This document shows, one piece after another, positions 1-7,373 of a stretch of DNA of 23,866 nucleotides; the stretch's first letter is position 1; each line of letters begins with the position of its first letter. The position numbers were made by a program, and so were the translations under genes. The stretch covers positions 1-23,866 of the forward strand of contig DATGHS010000353.1 in the NCBI GenBank assembly GCA_035307785.1, given 5' to 3'. A model generated the notes under the pieces. The model was not told the origin of the DNA and searched no databases. It saw only the letters and a list, made by a program, of their open reading frames with translations. Source of the stretch: DATGHS01 sp035307785 (GTDB lineage Bacteria > Planctomycetota > Planctomycetia > Gemmatales > Gemmataceae).

Positions 1-278
1 GTGCTGCGTTCGATCGGTTCCGGGATGATGCGCTTCCAGATACGCTTAAAGGACTGCCGCGCCATGCCGCTGTGCTGCAGTCCGAATAGAGCGAGGAGAC
101 CGAAATCAATGACCACGGCCGTGGCCGAAATGGAATCCGGCGCACGCTCTTGCGGGAAAAGGAAATTGCGGATCGGCTCGGGAAGGAGATAGTTAAACAA
201 AAAAGCGACGGCATAGACCCAAACGAGGCCCGTCAAGGCGTAGCAGAACAGGCCGTAAACGAGGGCCGCGGTTTTCAT
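1..278 (-). CDS. Partial membrane methyltransferase-like protein (MddA/NnrU/isoprenylcysteine methyltransferase-like)
   Basis: The frame starts at ATG 278-276 and stays open for 92 codons to the window edge, so only the N-terminal part is present. Seen: a hydrophobic segment at about residues 4-33 (begins MKTAALVYGLFCYALTG), then a second one containing VVIDFGLLALFGLQHSGMA, followed by the basic stretch RQSFKRIWKRIIPEPIERS. The FGLQHSxMARxxFK...PxxxERS pattern is what I associate with the methanethiol S-methyltransferase/NnrU group of multi-pass membrane proteins; this is family recall, and the catalytic C-terminal half is outside the window. Its ATG overlaps the TGA of the yggS-like gene as ATGA, so the two are translationally coupled. 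The substrate cannot be told from this part. Confidence 0.68.
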   Translation of the reverse strand, partial: MKTAALVYGLFCYALTGLVWVYAVAFLFNYLLPEPIRNFLFPQERAPDSISATAVVIDFGLLALFGLQHSGMARQSFKRIWKRIIPEPIERS

Positions 279-988
279 GGGGCCTCCGGCAACCCTTCGA
301 ACAGCGCGGAGCCGATGCGGACCAGCGTCGCGCCTTCTTCGATCGCTACTTCGAAGTCATTGGTCATGCCCATGGACAATTCGGGCAGGGCATTCGGTTG
401 ACCGAGCAATTCGCGCAACTGGTGGCGCAAATGTCGAAGTTCCGCAAACGTAGGTCGCGCTAGTTCCGGATCATCCGACAAAGCCGCCATGGTCATGAGG
501 CCGGAAATCTCGATGTGGGGATATTTCGAGAGTATCTTCGCTATCTCGGGAACTTGGCGCGGCTCGAACCCCTGCTTGGCTTCCTCGTGACTTGCATTGA
601 CCTCCAGCAAGACGCGCGCGTGAACTTGGTGTTTCCTGCACTCCTGCTCCAAGGCTTCCACCAACCGCGCGCTATCTACGGAATGGATCCATTTCGCTAG
701 CGGCAGTGTACGTTCGATCTTGTTTCTTTGCAAATGGCCAACGAGATGCCAACGCACGGTGTTCGGCAATTCGGCCGCTTTCTTCCAAAGCTCTTGCGGC
801 CGGCTTTCGCCAAGGTCGAAAATGCCGAGTTCCGGTAGGAGTTGCGCGATTTTCGAGTCCACCGTCTTGGTAACGGCGACCAGGGTTACTTCATGCGGCG
901 ACCGACCCGCGCGCCGGCACGCGGCAGCGATGCGCTCTCGCACATCGTGCAGCCGCTGCGCCAGGAGGGTTCGTGAGTCGGATGGCAT
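275..988 (-). CDS. yggS: YggS/PROSC-family pyridoxal phosphate-binding homeostasis protein
   Basis: A cytosolic protein of 237 residues, the usual length of the family, which binds PLP without a known catalytic reaction and keeps free B6 vitamers and some amino acid pools in balance. Seen: the PLP lysine motif LVAVTKTV (K41), the WHLVGHLQRNK block, and the C-terminal phosphate-binding block with SMGMTNDFEVAI and LVRIGSALF. The frame is open upstream to 1057, but the ATG at 988 gives the normal N-terminus; the extra 23 codons are not family-like and would overlap the leader of the divergent gene. The stop overlaps the start of the downstream methyltransferase-like gene by 4 bases (ATGA). The divergent DUF1015 gene starts 85 bases away, so both promoters must lie between 989 and 1073. 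Confidence 0.92.
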   Translation of the reverse strand: MPSDSRTLLAQRLHDVRERIAAACRRAGRSPHEVTLVAVTKTVDSKIAQLLPELGIFDLGESRPQELWKKAAELPNTVRWHLVGHLQRNKIERTLPLAKWIHSVDSARLVEALEQECRKHQVHARVLLEVNASHEEAKQGFEPRQVPEIAKILSKYPHIEISGLMTMAALSDDPELARPTFAELRHLRHQLRELLGQPNALPELSMGMTNDFEVAIEEGATLVRIGSALFEGLPEAP

Positions 989-1073
989 GCTTCTAACCGG
1001 GACCGGGTTGTATTTGTAAGATATTCGTCTTGGAACACCGCGTACATTGCACTCCAACTGGAATGGATTTCCG

Positions 1074-2384
1074 ATGGCTGATATTCGCGCCTTTCGCGCC
1101 TTTCGTTACGACTTGGGAAAGGTCGGCCCCCTCAGCGATCTGGTCTGCCCACCGTACGATGTGATCGACGCCGGCTTGCAGCAGGCGCTGTACGACCGTA
1201 GCCCGTACAACATCATTCGCCTGGAAATGAACAAGTCGGAAGACGGTGACAACGAGGCTTCAAATCGTTACACGCGCGCGGCCGGTTTTCTGCGCGACTG
1301 GAAAGCGGCCGGGGTGCTGCGGCAAGACTCGGCTCGCGGTCTCTACGTCCTGCATCAGGAATATGAAGTCGAAGGCAACCGGCACGTGCGCAAGGGCTTC
1401 TTCGCGCGGGTGCGGCTGGAGCCATTTGGCAAAGGCAAGATTTACGCCCATGAAGAAACAATGGCCGGCCCCAAGGAGGATCGCCGGCTATTATTGCGGG
1501 CCACAGACATGAACTTGAGCCCGGTCTTCGGCCTGTTCCCGGATGAGCAAAACGAAATTCAACAAGCACTCGATGAAGCAGTGCGCAAGGCGCCGCCCCT
1601 CGAAGCGACCGATCATTTGGGCGTCGTCAGCCGGCTTTGGCCGGTGACCAACGAACAGGTGTTGAATAAAGTCGTCGGGCTCATGGGACCGAAGCCGATC
1701 TTTATTGCGGACGGCCATCATCGCTACGAAACCGGTGTGCGCTTCCTGCAAGAGTCCCGCGCAGCCGGTGAAGTGTCCGACGACGAAGCGCCGCAGAATT
1801 TCATTCTCATGAACCTCGTGAGCATGAGCGACTCGGGGCTGTTGATTCTGCCCACGCATCGCCTGGTGAGTGGCTTGCCGAACATCACGGCCGACCGAAT
1901 TCGCGCGCTGCTAGGCTTGCATTTCGAGTTAGAAGCAGCCGGTAAAGGTGACGCCGGCCTGCGCGACGCCTGGGAACGAATTCAGCTCGACGGCTCGCAG
2001 AACCTGCTGGGCTTCGGCACCGTCGCCGACGGTACCTGGCAGGTCGGCCGCTTTCACCGGCCCGAGATTATGGATCAACTCGCACATGCGCACAGCGCCG
2101 ATTGGCGTGGCCTGGCCGTGAGCGTTCTGCACACTCTCGTGCTGGAGAAACTCGTCCGCGAGGGCCTCGGCGCTCAACCGACTTGCAAATACGTCCACTT
2201 GCCGCGCGAGCTGGAAGACGCGGTGAACGCCAGGAAATGTGACTTGGCCGTGCTCGTGCCGCCGGCCACGATGGGGCACGTCGAGCGCATTGCCGGCAAC
2301 CTGGAGAAGATGCCGCCGAAGTCCACTTACTTCTACCCCAAGCTGCTGAGCGGCCTGGTCTTCAATTCGGTGAGATCAAATTAG
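1074..2384 (+). CDS. DUF1015 family protein
   Basis: A 436-residue soluble protein of the conserved DUF1015 family, whose biochemical role I do not know. Seen: the N-terminal block IRAFRAFRYDLGKVGPLSDL followed by CPPYDVI, the NIIRLEM block, the central segment IYAHEETMAGPKEDRRLLL, and FIADGHHRYETG, the most conserved part of the family, then LPTHRLV. The DGHHR sequence resembles the motif of ParB/sulfiredoxin-fold proteins, some of which are nucleotide-dependent kinases of small molecules; a kinase-like role is only an inference. The frame is open from a TTG at 1047, but ATG 1074 places MADIRAFRAF at the family's usual N-terminus. It is divergent from the yggS-like gene, and no operon partner follows: 332 non-coding bases separate it from the next gene. 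Confidence 0.9.
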   Translation: MADIRAFRAFRYDLGKVGPLSDLVCPPYDVIDAGLQQALYDRSPYNIIRLEMNKSEDGDNEASNRYTRAAGFLRDWKAAGVLRQDSARGLYVLHQEYEVEGNRHVRKGFFARVRLEPFGKGKIYAHEETMAGPKEDRRLLLRATDMNLSPVFGLFPDEQNEIQQALDEAVRKAPPLEATDHLGVVSRLWPVTNEQVLNKVVGLMGPKPIFIADGHHRYETGVRFLQESRAAGEVSDDEAPQNFILMNLVSMSDSGLLILPTHRLVSGLPNITADRIRALLGLHFELEAAGKGDAGLRDAWERIQLDGSQNLLGFGTVADGTWQVGRFHRPEIMDQLAHAHSADWRGLAVSVLHTLVLEKLVREGLGAQPTCKYVHLPRELEDAVNARKCDLAVLVPPATMGHVERIAGNLEKMPPKSTYFYPKLLSGLVFNSVRSN

Positions 2385-2442
2385 CGACTACCGTTCTGAT
2401 GAGTCCACACCGGCAATTCGGCTAAGGGGATCCAAACGAACG

Positions 2443-2560
2443 AACCACTGATTTCACAGATACCACGGATGGCAAAGATCCGGAATCAAATGAACCGATA
2501 GTTTTAGCAGGTTGGGCCGTTGGGTTTTTCTGATCAGTGTTATCAGTCTAATCCGCGGTT
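2443..2560. repeat. Imperfect inverted repeat with 9-10 base internal periodicity (intergenic)
   Basis: Two 28-base arms, 2443-2470 and 2533-2560 (reverse complement), match at 21 of 28 positions. Each arm is itself a run of related units on a 9-10 base rhythm: AACCACTGAT, TTCACAGAT, ACCACGGAT in the left arm; AACCGCGGAT, TAGACTGAT, AACACTGAT in the right arm read on the minus strand. The arms flank 62 bases. The element lies alone between the DUF1015 stop and the deacetylase gene. It resembles dispersed CACxGAT-type intergenic repeats that I have seen in several bacterial phyla; whether it is repeated in this genome cannot be seen here. Confidence 0.6.
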
Positions 2561-2605
2561 TGTTCTTTTAAGCGCTCGAAGTGCACTTCCTCGCCTTCGC
2601 TCGGC

Positions 2606-2631
2606 TTGACAAAAAATCCACAAGCTGTCAA
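2606..2631. promoter_or_regulatory. TTGACA/TGTCAA dyad upstream of the deacetylase gene
   Basis: A perfect six-base inverted repeat, TTGACA at 2606-2611 and TGTCAA at 2626-2631, separated by 14 bases, lies 85 bases before the deacetylase start. TTGACA is also a perfect -35 sequence, but at 17 bases downstream (2629-2634) there is CAAAAA, not a -10 box. It could be an operator or chance. The rest of 2561-2716 shows no gene; a GGAGG at about 2686 is too far from the 2717 start to serve as its ribosome binding site. Confidence 0.25.
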
Positions 2632-2716
2632 AAACGCTGCGGTCCCGTGTTCGGCGACATCCCCAGGATCGAATCACCGTGGCGCCGGAGGTCCCCCTCG
2701 ATGAGTAAACCAAGGC

Positions 2717-3637
2717 ATGGATGCCATTTTAAGTTTCGACGTGGAGGAACACCACCGCATTGACGCGGCGGCGAACCTCGATGTGTCGCCGGAGACTCGG
2801 CGACACTACGGCAAGCGCATGGAGGCCGCGACGGATTGGTTGCTGGAGCAGCTGGCCGCATACCATCAAAAAGCCACCTTCTTCGTGGTGGGCCAGATTG
2901 CGCGCGCCCGACCGCGCTTGATCCGAGCCGTGGTGGACGCCGGACACGAACTGGCTAACCACAGCTGGGATCACCGCCGGGTGCATCGATTCACGCCGGA
3001 ATCATTCCGCGAGGATGTCCGCGCGAGTAAAGACGCGCTGCAGCAAGCCAGCGGCGTGGAGGTAGTTGGCTTTCGCGCGCCAACATTTAGCATCATGCGT
3101 GAAACGGCCTGGGCCATTGACATTTTGGCTGAGCTGGGAATGCGATATGATTCATCTATCTTTCCGGTGCGGCACGATCGCTACGGCGTGCCAGACGCGC
3201 CGCGGACGCCATTCGTGGTGCAAGGCGAAAGCAACGAGTTGCTCGAGTTGCCGCCGGCCACCTGGCGCTGCTTCGGTTGGAACCTACCCGTAGCCGGCGG
3301 CGGCTATTTTCGGCTATTTCCGCTGTTCGTCATGGAGCGAGGCTTGCGGCAACTAAAGCGATTGCCCGATTCGGCCGGGATGTTGTATTTTCATCCCTGG
3401 GAGTTCGATCCGGAGCAGCCACGGCTGCCATTAGGGCGGATGTCGAAGTTTCGCACGTATGTAGGTATGAACCGGACGCGGCCGCGACTGACAAAGTTGA
3501 TGGGACGACATTCATTCGTGCGCGCCATTGATGTGGTGAAGACGCTGGAAGCAAGAAACGGCGCTTTGCCGCGCTTCTGCTTGGCGCCCACAATCAAACT
3601 CGCCGCAGTGCGGCCGCGAACCTCCCGGGCCGCGTAG
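2717..3637 (+). CDS. Polysaccharide deacetylase (NodB-like, exopolysaccharide/PEP-CTERM-associated type with DUF3473-like tail)
   Basis: A 306-residue carbohydrate esterase family 4-type enzyme expected to remove N-acetyl groups from a surface polysaccharide. Seen: LSFDVEEHH at residues 5-13 (D8/E10 region), ATFFVVGQIA at 53-62, the metal-binding block HELANHSWDH at 77-86, GFRAPTFSI at about 118-126, and near the end FHPWEFDPEQPR at 225-236, typical of the DUF3473 extension of the XrtA-type deacetylases. No signal peptide, as usual for this subgroup. An in-frame TGA at 2702-2704 lies just ahead, so ATG 2717 is the first possible start. No exosortase or polysaccharide genes lie nearby, so its polymer cannot be inferred from context. 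Confidence 0.9.
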   Translation: MDAILSFDVEEHHRIDAAANLDVSPETRRHYGKRMEAATDWLLEQLAAYHQKATFFVVGQIARARPRLIRAVVDAGHELANHSWDHRRVHRFTPESFREDVRASKDALQQASGVEVVGFRAPTFSIMRETAWAIDILAELGMRYDSSIFPVRHDRYGVPDAPRTPFVVQGESNELLELPPATWRCFGWNLPVAGGGYFRLFPLFVMERGLRQLKRLPDSAGMLYFHPWEFDPEQPRLPLGRMSKFRTYVGMNRTRPRLTKLMGRHSFVRAIDVVKTLEARNGALPRFCLAPTIKLAAVRPRTSRAA

Positions 3638-3701
3638 GTTTCCATCTAATAGACACCAAGCCATCGGCTTAAAGCCGCTTCAGTCCTTCTACAATTGCCA
3701 C

Positions 3702-4574
3702 ATGAAGCCCGCGAACGAGCCAAAAGAGATTCGCCCCGTTGATAACGCCCCGGTCCTTTCGCACCGACATGGGGGCCTGACCATCCAAGGCTACTCGCGG
3801 GCGGCCGTGCAGAGCTACTGGCGCATTCCGGAGTTGAAGCTCGGGTTTGACCTCGGCGGCCAACCCTGGGACTTCATGGGCACGCCGACCTGGTTCGTCA
3901 CGCACGCGCACCTCGATCACATTGCCGCGCTGCCAGTTTACGTGGCTCGGCGGCGCATGATGCGCATGGAACCGCCCACCCTCTATTTGCCGCAAGAGAA
4001 CATTGAAGACGTTCGCCGGCTTTTGCTGGTGATGCAGCGGCTCGACCGCGGCCGCATGGTTTGCACACTTAACGGCGTAAAGCCTGGCGACGAGATCGAA
4101 CTCGCGCGCGAGCATGTAGTGACGGCATTTGGTACCTCGCACACAGTGCCGTCGCTGGGTTTCATCGTTTGGGAGCGCCGGAACAAATTAAGGCCGGAGT
4201 ATCATGGCTTGCCGGGAGAGCAGATTCGCGACTTGCGGCTATCCGGCGTGGCAGTAACGGCGGAAATGCGCACACCGATACTGGCGTATACCGGTGACAC
4301 CAGCCCTGCCGGTCTCGATGGCTGCCCAGACACCTACCGGGCCAAGATCCTAATTACGGAGCTAAGTTTCATCCGCCCCAACCATCGGCGAGAGAAGATT
4401 CACAAATTCGGCCACATGCACTTGGATGATTTCATCGAGCGGGCCGACCGGTTTCAGAATGAACTCATCGTTTTGGCTCATTACAGCACCCGGTACCATC
4501 CGGAAGAGGTTCGCCGATCCGTATTATCGAAACTTCCGGCCCCTTTAAGGGACCGGGTTCGGGTCTGGATCTAA
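3702..4574 (+). CDS. Metallo-beta-lactamase-fold hydrolase, RNase Z-like
   Basis: A 290-residue cytosolic protein. Seen: the zinc motif THAHLDH (H68, H70, D72, H73), the third histidine in GTSHTVPS (H147), YTGDT with the bridging Asp (D219), and the C-terminal GHMHLDDF and AHYSTRYH (H270). This set matches RNase Z-type MBL proteins, which cut the 3' trailer of tRNA precursors. The segment GFIVWERRNKLRPEYHGLPG is also of that type. The protein could be a tRNA 3'-processing enzyme or a related hydrolase of unknown substrate. The 64 bases ahead hold no Shine-Dalgarno sequence at the ATG. A small foldback, AAGCC (3658-3662)/GGCTT (3666-3670)/AAGCC (3672-3676), lies between the deacetylase stop and this gene. 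Confidence 0.85.
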   Translation: MKPANEPKEIRPVDNAPVLSHRHGGLTIQGYSRAAVQSYWRIPELKLGFDLGGQPWDFMGTPTWFVTHAHLDHIAALPVYVARRRMMRMEPPTLYLPQENIEDVRRLLLVMQRLDRGRMVCTLNGVKPGDEIELAREHVVTAFGTSHTVPSLGFIVWERRNKLRPEYHGLPGEQIRDLRLSGVAVTAEMRTPILAYTGDTSPAGLDGCPDTYRAKILITELSFIRPNHRREKIHKFGHMHLDDFIERADRFQNELIVLAHYSTRYHPEEVRRSVLSKLPAPLRDRVRVWI

Positions 4575-4628
4575 TGGATTTGCCGCAGGAAATCTCTATA
4601 ATCATTGAGGCTAAGGGACTGGCGCTGA

Positions 4629-4652
4629 GCCCACGGAGGATGCTTCGTGGGC
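4629..4652 (+). terminator. Putative terminator after the MBL-fold gene
   Basis: GCCCACG (4629-4635) pairs perfectly with CGTGGGC (4646-4652) over a 10-base loop and is followed by CTTTGTATTG, which is moderately T-rich. It sits 55 bases after the MBL stop. A TATAAT at 4597-4602 lies just before it but has no -35 at the right distance. The rest of 4653-4848 shows no gene on either strand that I can support; it ends in CAGGG ahead of the next ATG. Confidence 0.5.
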
Positions 4653-4848
4653 CTTTGTATTGATCCTTCCAACCTTGCAGAAAATGCAAGCGGGGCCGAT
4701 TGCATGGTACTTTTCCGGGCCCGCTGATTCGCGAAGATTCGTATTTTGGGGACTCCGGGTAAGCCGGATGGCGGCGATTTCTTGCTATCCCTCGCCTGGG
4801 ATACAGTTTTCGTCTGGAAAATGACGATTTTATCGTCAGGGCCGTGCA

Positions 4849-6000
4849 ATGGGTTATGCGCTTTCCACCATCTGGCATGAGCGGAACCGCTTTCTGCCCG
4901 CGATCCTGGCCGTGTCGTTCAGCGCGGTCCTGATCGTGTTGCAGACGGGGTTGCTGCTTGGCCTGTTGACCATGATGTCAACGCCGGTGGACAAAGCCGA
5001 AGCCGACATTTGGATCGGCTACCCTGGCACGCGCAGCGTGGACCTGGGCCAGCCTATTCCAGAAACCTGGCAGAATTCGCTTTGGGAGCAGCCCGAAGTG
5101 GACCAGGTGGAAACTTGCATCATGGGCTTTGCCCCGTGGTCGATGCCCCCGGTTGGCAAACGAACCGATCCGCTTACGGAAGTGTGCATGGTCATCGGCA
5201 CCGAGCTACACACGGATTCGATTGCAGTGGTGGAGCCGTTGCGGCGACAACCGCAACTGCTGGCCACGCTCGGTGCGCATATGTCGGTGTTGATCGACGA
5301 GTCGGAACGCGACCGCCTGGGAATCCGCGAGGTGGGCGAACAGGCCGTCATCATGGATCACACCGTGCAAGTGGTGGGCTTCGTTCATGGCTTGAAAAGC
5401 CTGGGCGGGCCGTATGTGTTTTGTTCCCTGGAGACAGCGCGGACCATCATCTATCGGATCCCCGATCACTCGACCTTCATCCTGGCCCATTGCCACAATC
5501 ACAACGATGCGGAGCGCGTGGCCAAGCGTCTGCGCTCCTCGCAGCAGATTCACCCGAGTGCGGCCATTTTCACGAGCGATGAGTTTTCGACGCGCTCGCG
5601 GCTGCACTGGATGACGACGACGAAGGCCGGCCTGGCGCTGGCGTTCACGGCTTGTCTGGGCCTGGTGGTCGGCGGCGTGGTCACGAGTCAGACTCTCTAC
5701 GCCGCCACCGTGGCGTCGCAGCGCGAGTATGCCACGCTGAGAGCGATGGGCATTCCGCGCTGGCGGTTGATGTTGTCGGTGCTCGCCCAGTCGTTTTGGG
5801 TGGGGCTGGCAGGAATAATTGTCGCGGTGCCGATCACGCTGGCCCTGGCCTGGCTGGCAGGAGTGATCGGTACGAACGTGCGCATGCCGGTGGAAATAGT
5901 AGGCCCTGCTGCGTTGGTCACGCTGAGCATGGCCATTGCCGCCGGCCTGTGGGCCTTGCGTTCGTTGCAGAACGTGGACCCGGCCCACAATATTCGCTGA
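4849..6000 (+). CDS. ABC transporter permease, DevC-like (MacB/FtsX type)
   Basis: A 383-residue inner-membrane permease. Seen: a first membrane segment at about residues 15-43, a large periplasmic domain of about 210 residues that starts with the DKAEADIWIG segment typical of the MacB periplasmic core, then three membrane segments at about 262-285, 306-334 and 347-366. The block YAATVASQREYATLRAMGIPRW is the FtsX-type cytoplasmic coupling loop. The family exports lipids, peptides or drugs with an ATPase and a membrane fusion protein; the cyanobacterial DevBCA system is the closest arrangement I recognise. The fusion protein follows 68 bases downstream, but no ATPase gene lies before or after. 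AGGG seven bases before the ATG supports this start. Confidence 0.87.
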   Translation: MGYALSTIWHERNRFLPAILAVSFSAVLIVLQTGLLLGLLTMMSTPVDKAEADIWIGYPGTRSVDLGQPIPETWQNSLWEQPEVDQVETCIMGFAPWSMPPVGKRTDPLTEVCMVIGTELHTDSIAVVEPLRRQPQLLATLGAHMSVLIDESERDRLGIREVGEQAVIMDHTVQVVGFVHGLKSLGGPYVFCSLETARTIIYRIPDHSTFILAHCHNHNDAERVAKRLRSSQQIHPSAAIFTSDEFSTRSRLHWMTTTKAGLALAFTACLGLVVGGVVTSQTLYAATVASQREYATLRAMGIPRWRLMLSVLAQSFWVGLAGIIVAVPITLALAWLAGVIGTNVRMPVEIVGPAALVTLSMAIAAGLWALRSLQNVDPAHNIR

Positions 6001-6068
6001 GATGTTTTTGGTTTTGCTGATTGAACTCCTAGACGAGCGTCCTGAAGCCAAGAACGGGAGATTGAACG

Positions 6069-7145
6069 ATGGCACGAGTAAATCGCACCACTGGGTTCTT
6101 CTTGATACTCGGTGTCGCCGTTCTCATTGTCAGCGTGACCGGCGTCAACATGATCATGCAGAATTCCGCCAGTAGTGCGGCTTCGAAGTCGCCGGAAGAT
6201 GACCGCACGCCGGTGGTGCTCGACGTCGTCTGCACGGGCAAAGTCGATGTTCCCGCGGGCCTGGAAATGCCTGTTCCGGGCGCACCGGGCCGTGTCGTGG
6301 AGTTATGCGTGCATGAAGGTGAGGACGTGAAGGCAAACCAGCTGATCTTGCGAGTGAACGATACGGAGGCTCAGGCGAAACTCACGCTGGCACGAAATCA
6401 ATTGAATGATGCCAAGGCTGCTGTGGACGACCTGAAGCTGGCGGCCAATGAGCGCAAGGCCGCTCAGAATCAACTCGAAAGAAAAAAGGACTTAGCTGGA
6501 AGCCAGTGGAGTTCTGCGGCAAAAATTCTACAGCAAACGCAAGATTTGAAGAAGGCAGGAGCTGCCAAAGATATCGATTTGACCATGGCGATAGCAAAAG
6601 AAGATGAAGCTCGCCGGCTTTACGATAGCGCCTGTAAGGCTTTGGACGATTTCAAAGCCAATGATCCAATTCCGGGCAAGACCAAGCAAGTCGAGCGAAA
6701 CATTCAAACCGCTGAAGATAATCTTCGTGCCGCGGAGAAGATGGTTGAAATGCATGTCCTGCGGGCGCGCAAAGACGGAACCATCGTGCAGTTGAACGTC
6801 CAGGAGGGCGAAGCAATCGGGCCGAACAACCGCATTGCGCCGGTGTTATTCCGTCCCAAGGGAGACCTCATCGTGCGCGCGGAAGTCGATCAGTCTCACA
6901 TCGACCACGTGCGGGTGGGCATGCCGGTCACTCTTACCAACAGCGGCGGCCCTGGTTCCTTGCAGTGGAAAGGAACCGTGGAGCGCATCTCCGACATTAT
7001 TGGTCCGCGCCGTCTCATCGTCTTCGAGCCGGGGCAATACAACGATGTGCGCACCTGTGAATGCATCATTCACGTGGAAGCCGACCCCAATCATCCATTG
7101 CGGTTGGGCCAGGTCATGATTGTACGCATTCATCCGGGGAAGTAG
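6069..7145 (+). CDS. HlyD/DevB-like membrane fusion protein of an ABC exporter
   Basis: A 358-residue periplasmic adaptor anchored by one N-terminal membrane segment (about residues 8-30). Seen: a split biotinyl-lipoyl domain (VPGAPGRVVELCVHEGEDVK and LRARKDGTIVQLNVQEGEAI), a long alpha-helical hairpin rich in Ala, Lys, Glu and Gln between them (about residues 103-235), and a C-terminal beta-barrel region with ADPNHPLRLGQVMIVRIHPG. These are the standard parts of an adaptor that links the permease to an outer-envelope channel. GGGAG nine bases before the ATG supports the start. With the permease upstream it forms a two-gene operon; the ATPase must be encoded elsewhere. After the stop there is a small ATGCC-GCG-GGCAT foldback (7165-7177). 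Confidence 0.88.
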   Translation: MARVNRTTGFFLILGVAVLIVSVTGVNMIMQNSASSAASKSPEDDRTPVVLDVVCTGKVDVPAGLEMPVPGAPGRVVELCVHEGEDVKANQLILRVNDTEAQAKLTLARNQLNDAKAAVDDLKLAANERKAAQNQLERKKDLAGSQWSSAAKILQQTQDLKKAGAAKDIDLTMAIAKEDEARRLYDSACKALDDFKANDPIPGKTKQVERNIQTAEDNLRAAEKMVEMHVLRARKDGTIVQLNVQEGEAIGPNNRIAPVLFRPKGDLIVRAEVDQSHIDHVRVGMPVTLTNSGGPGSLQWKGTVERISDIIGPRRLIVFEPGQYNDVRTCECIIHVEADPNHPLRLGQVMIVRIHPGK

Positions 7146-7205
7146 GCACCGGCGCCTAAATATCATGCCGCGGGCATTCATACTTCGGGTCAACGTTTTC
7201 GAGAG

Positions 7206-7373
7206 TTAGCCGGCGTTGGCTTGGCTTCGCATCGCTTCCCGCAGTTGATCACGCTTCTTCCGATTGGTCGTTCGGACCTTTGCCGCAGCAAAGCCGTTGA
7301 TCTTGGCCCAGCGAACCTTAAGCTGATTTGGGAAACCTAATCGCTGCCGCCAACACGCTGGATGCGCCTCCAT
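7206..7373 (-). CDS. Small basic hypothetical protein (possible)
   Basis: A 55-codon frame from ATG 7373-7371 to TAA 7208-7206, antisense to the gap and overlapping the kinase start by two bases. The product is strongly basic and reads like a genuine short protein in its second half (KVRWAKINGFAAAKVRTTNR, then RKKRDQLREAMRS). I do not recognise a family. No clear ribosome binding site could be confirmed because the upstream bases are kinase coding sequence. It could also be the tail remnant of a lost gene or chance; codon use is ordinary for the window. Confidence 0.3.
   Translation of the reverse strand: MEAHPACWRQRLGFPNQLKVRWAKINGFAAAKVRTTNRKKRDQLREAMRSQANAG

Noticed and set aside
3690..3702. 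TACAAT seven bases before the MBL ATG, suggesting a leaderless mRNA
   Set aside because: No -35 sequence at 16-18 base spacing; a six-base match alone is weak.
4580..4602. TTGCCG/TATAAT pair as a promoter after the MBL gene
   Set aside because: The spacer would be only 11 bases, too short for a sigma-70 promoter.
5998..6030. Possible recoding of the permease TGA
   Set aside because: The frame after TGA 5998-6000 meets another TGA within nine codons and the protein already has its full length.
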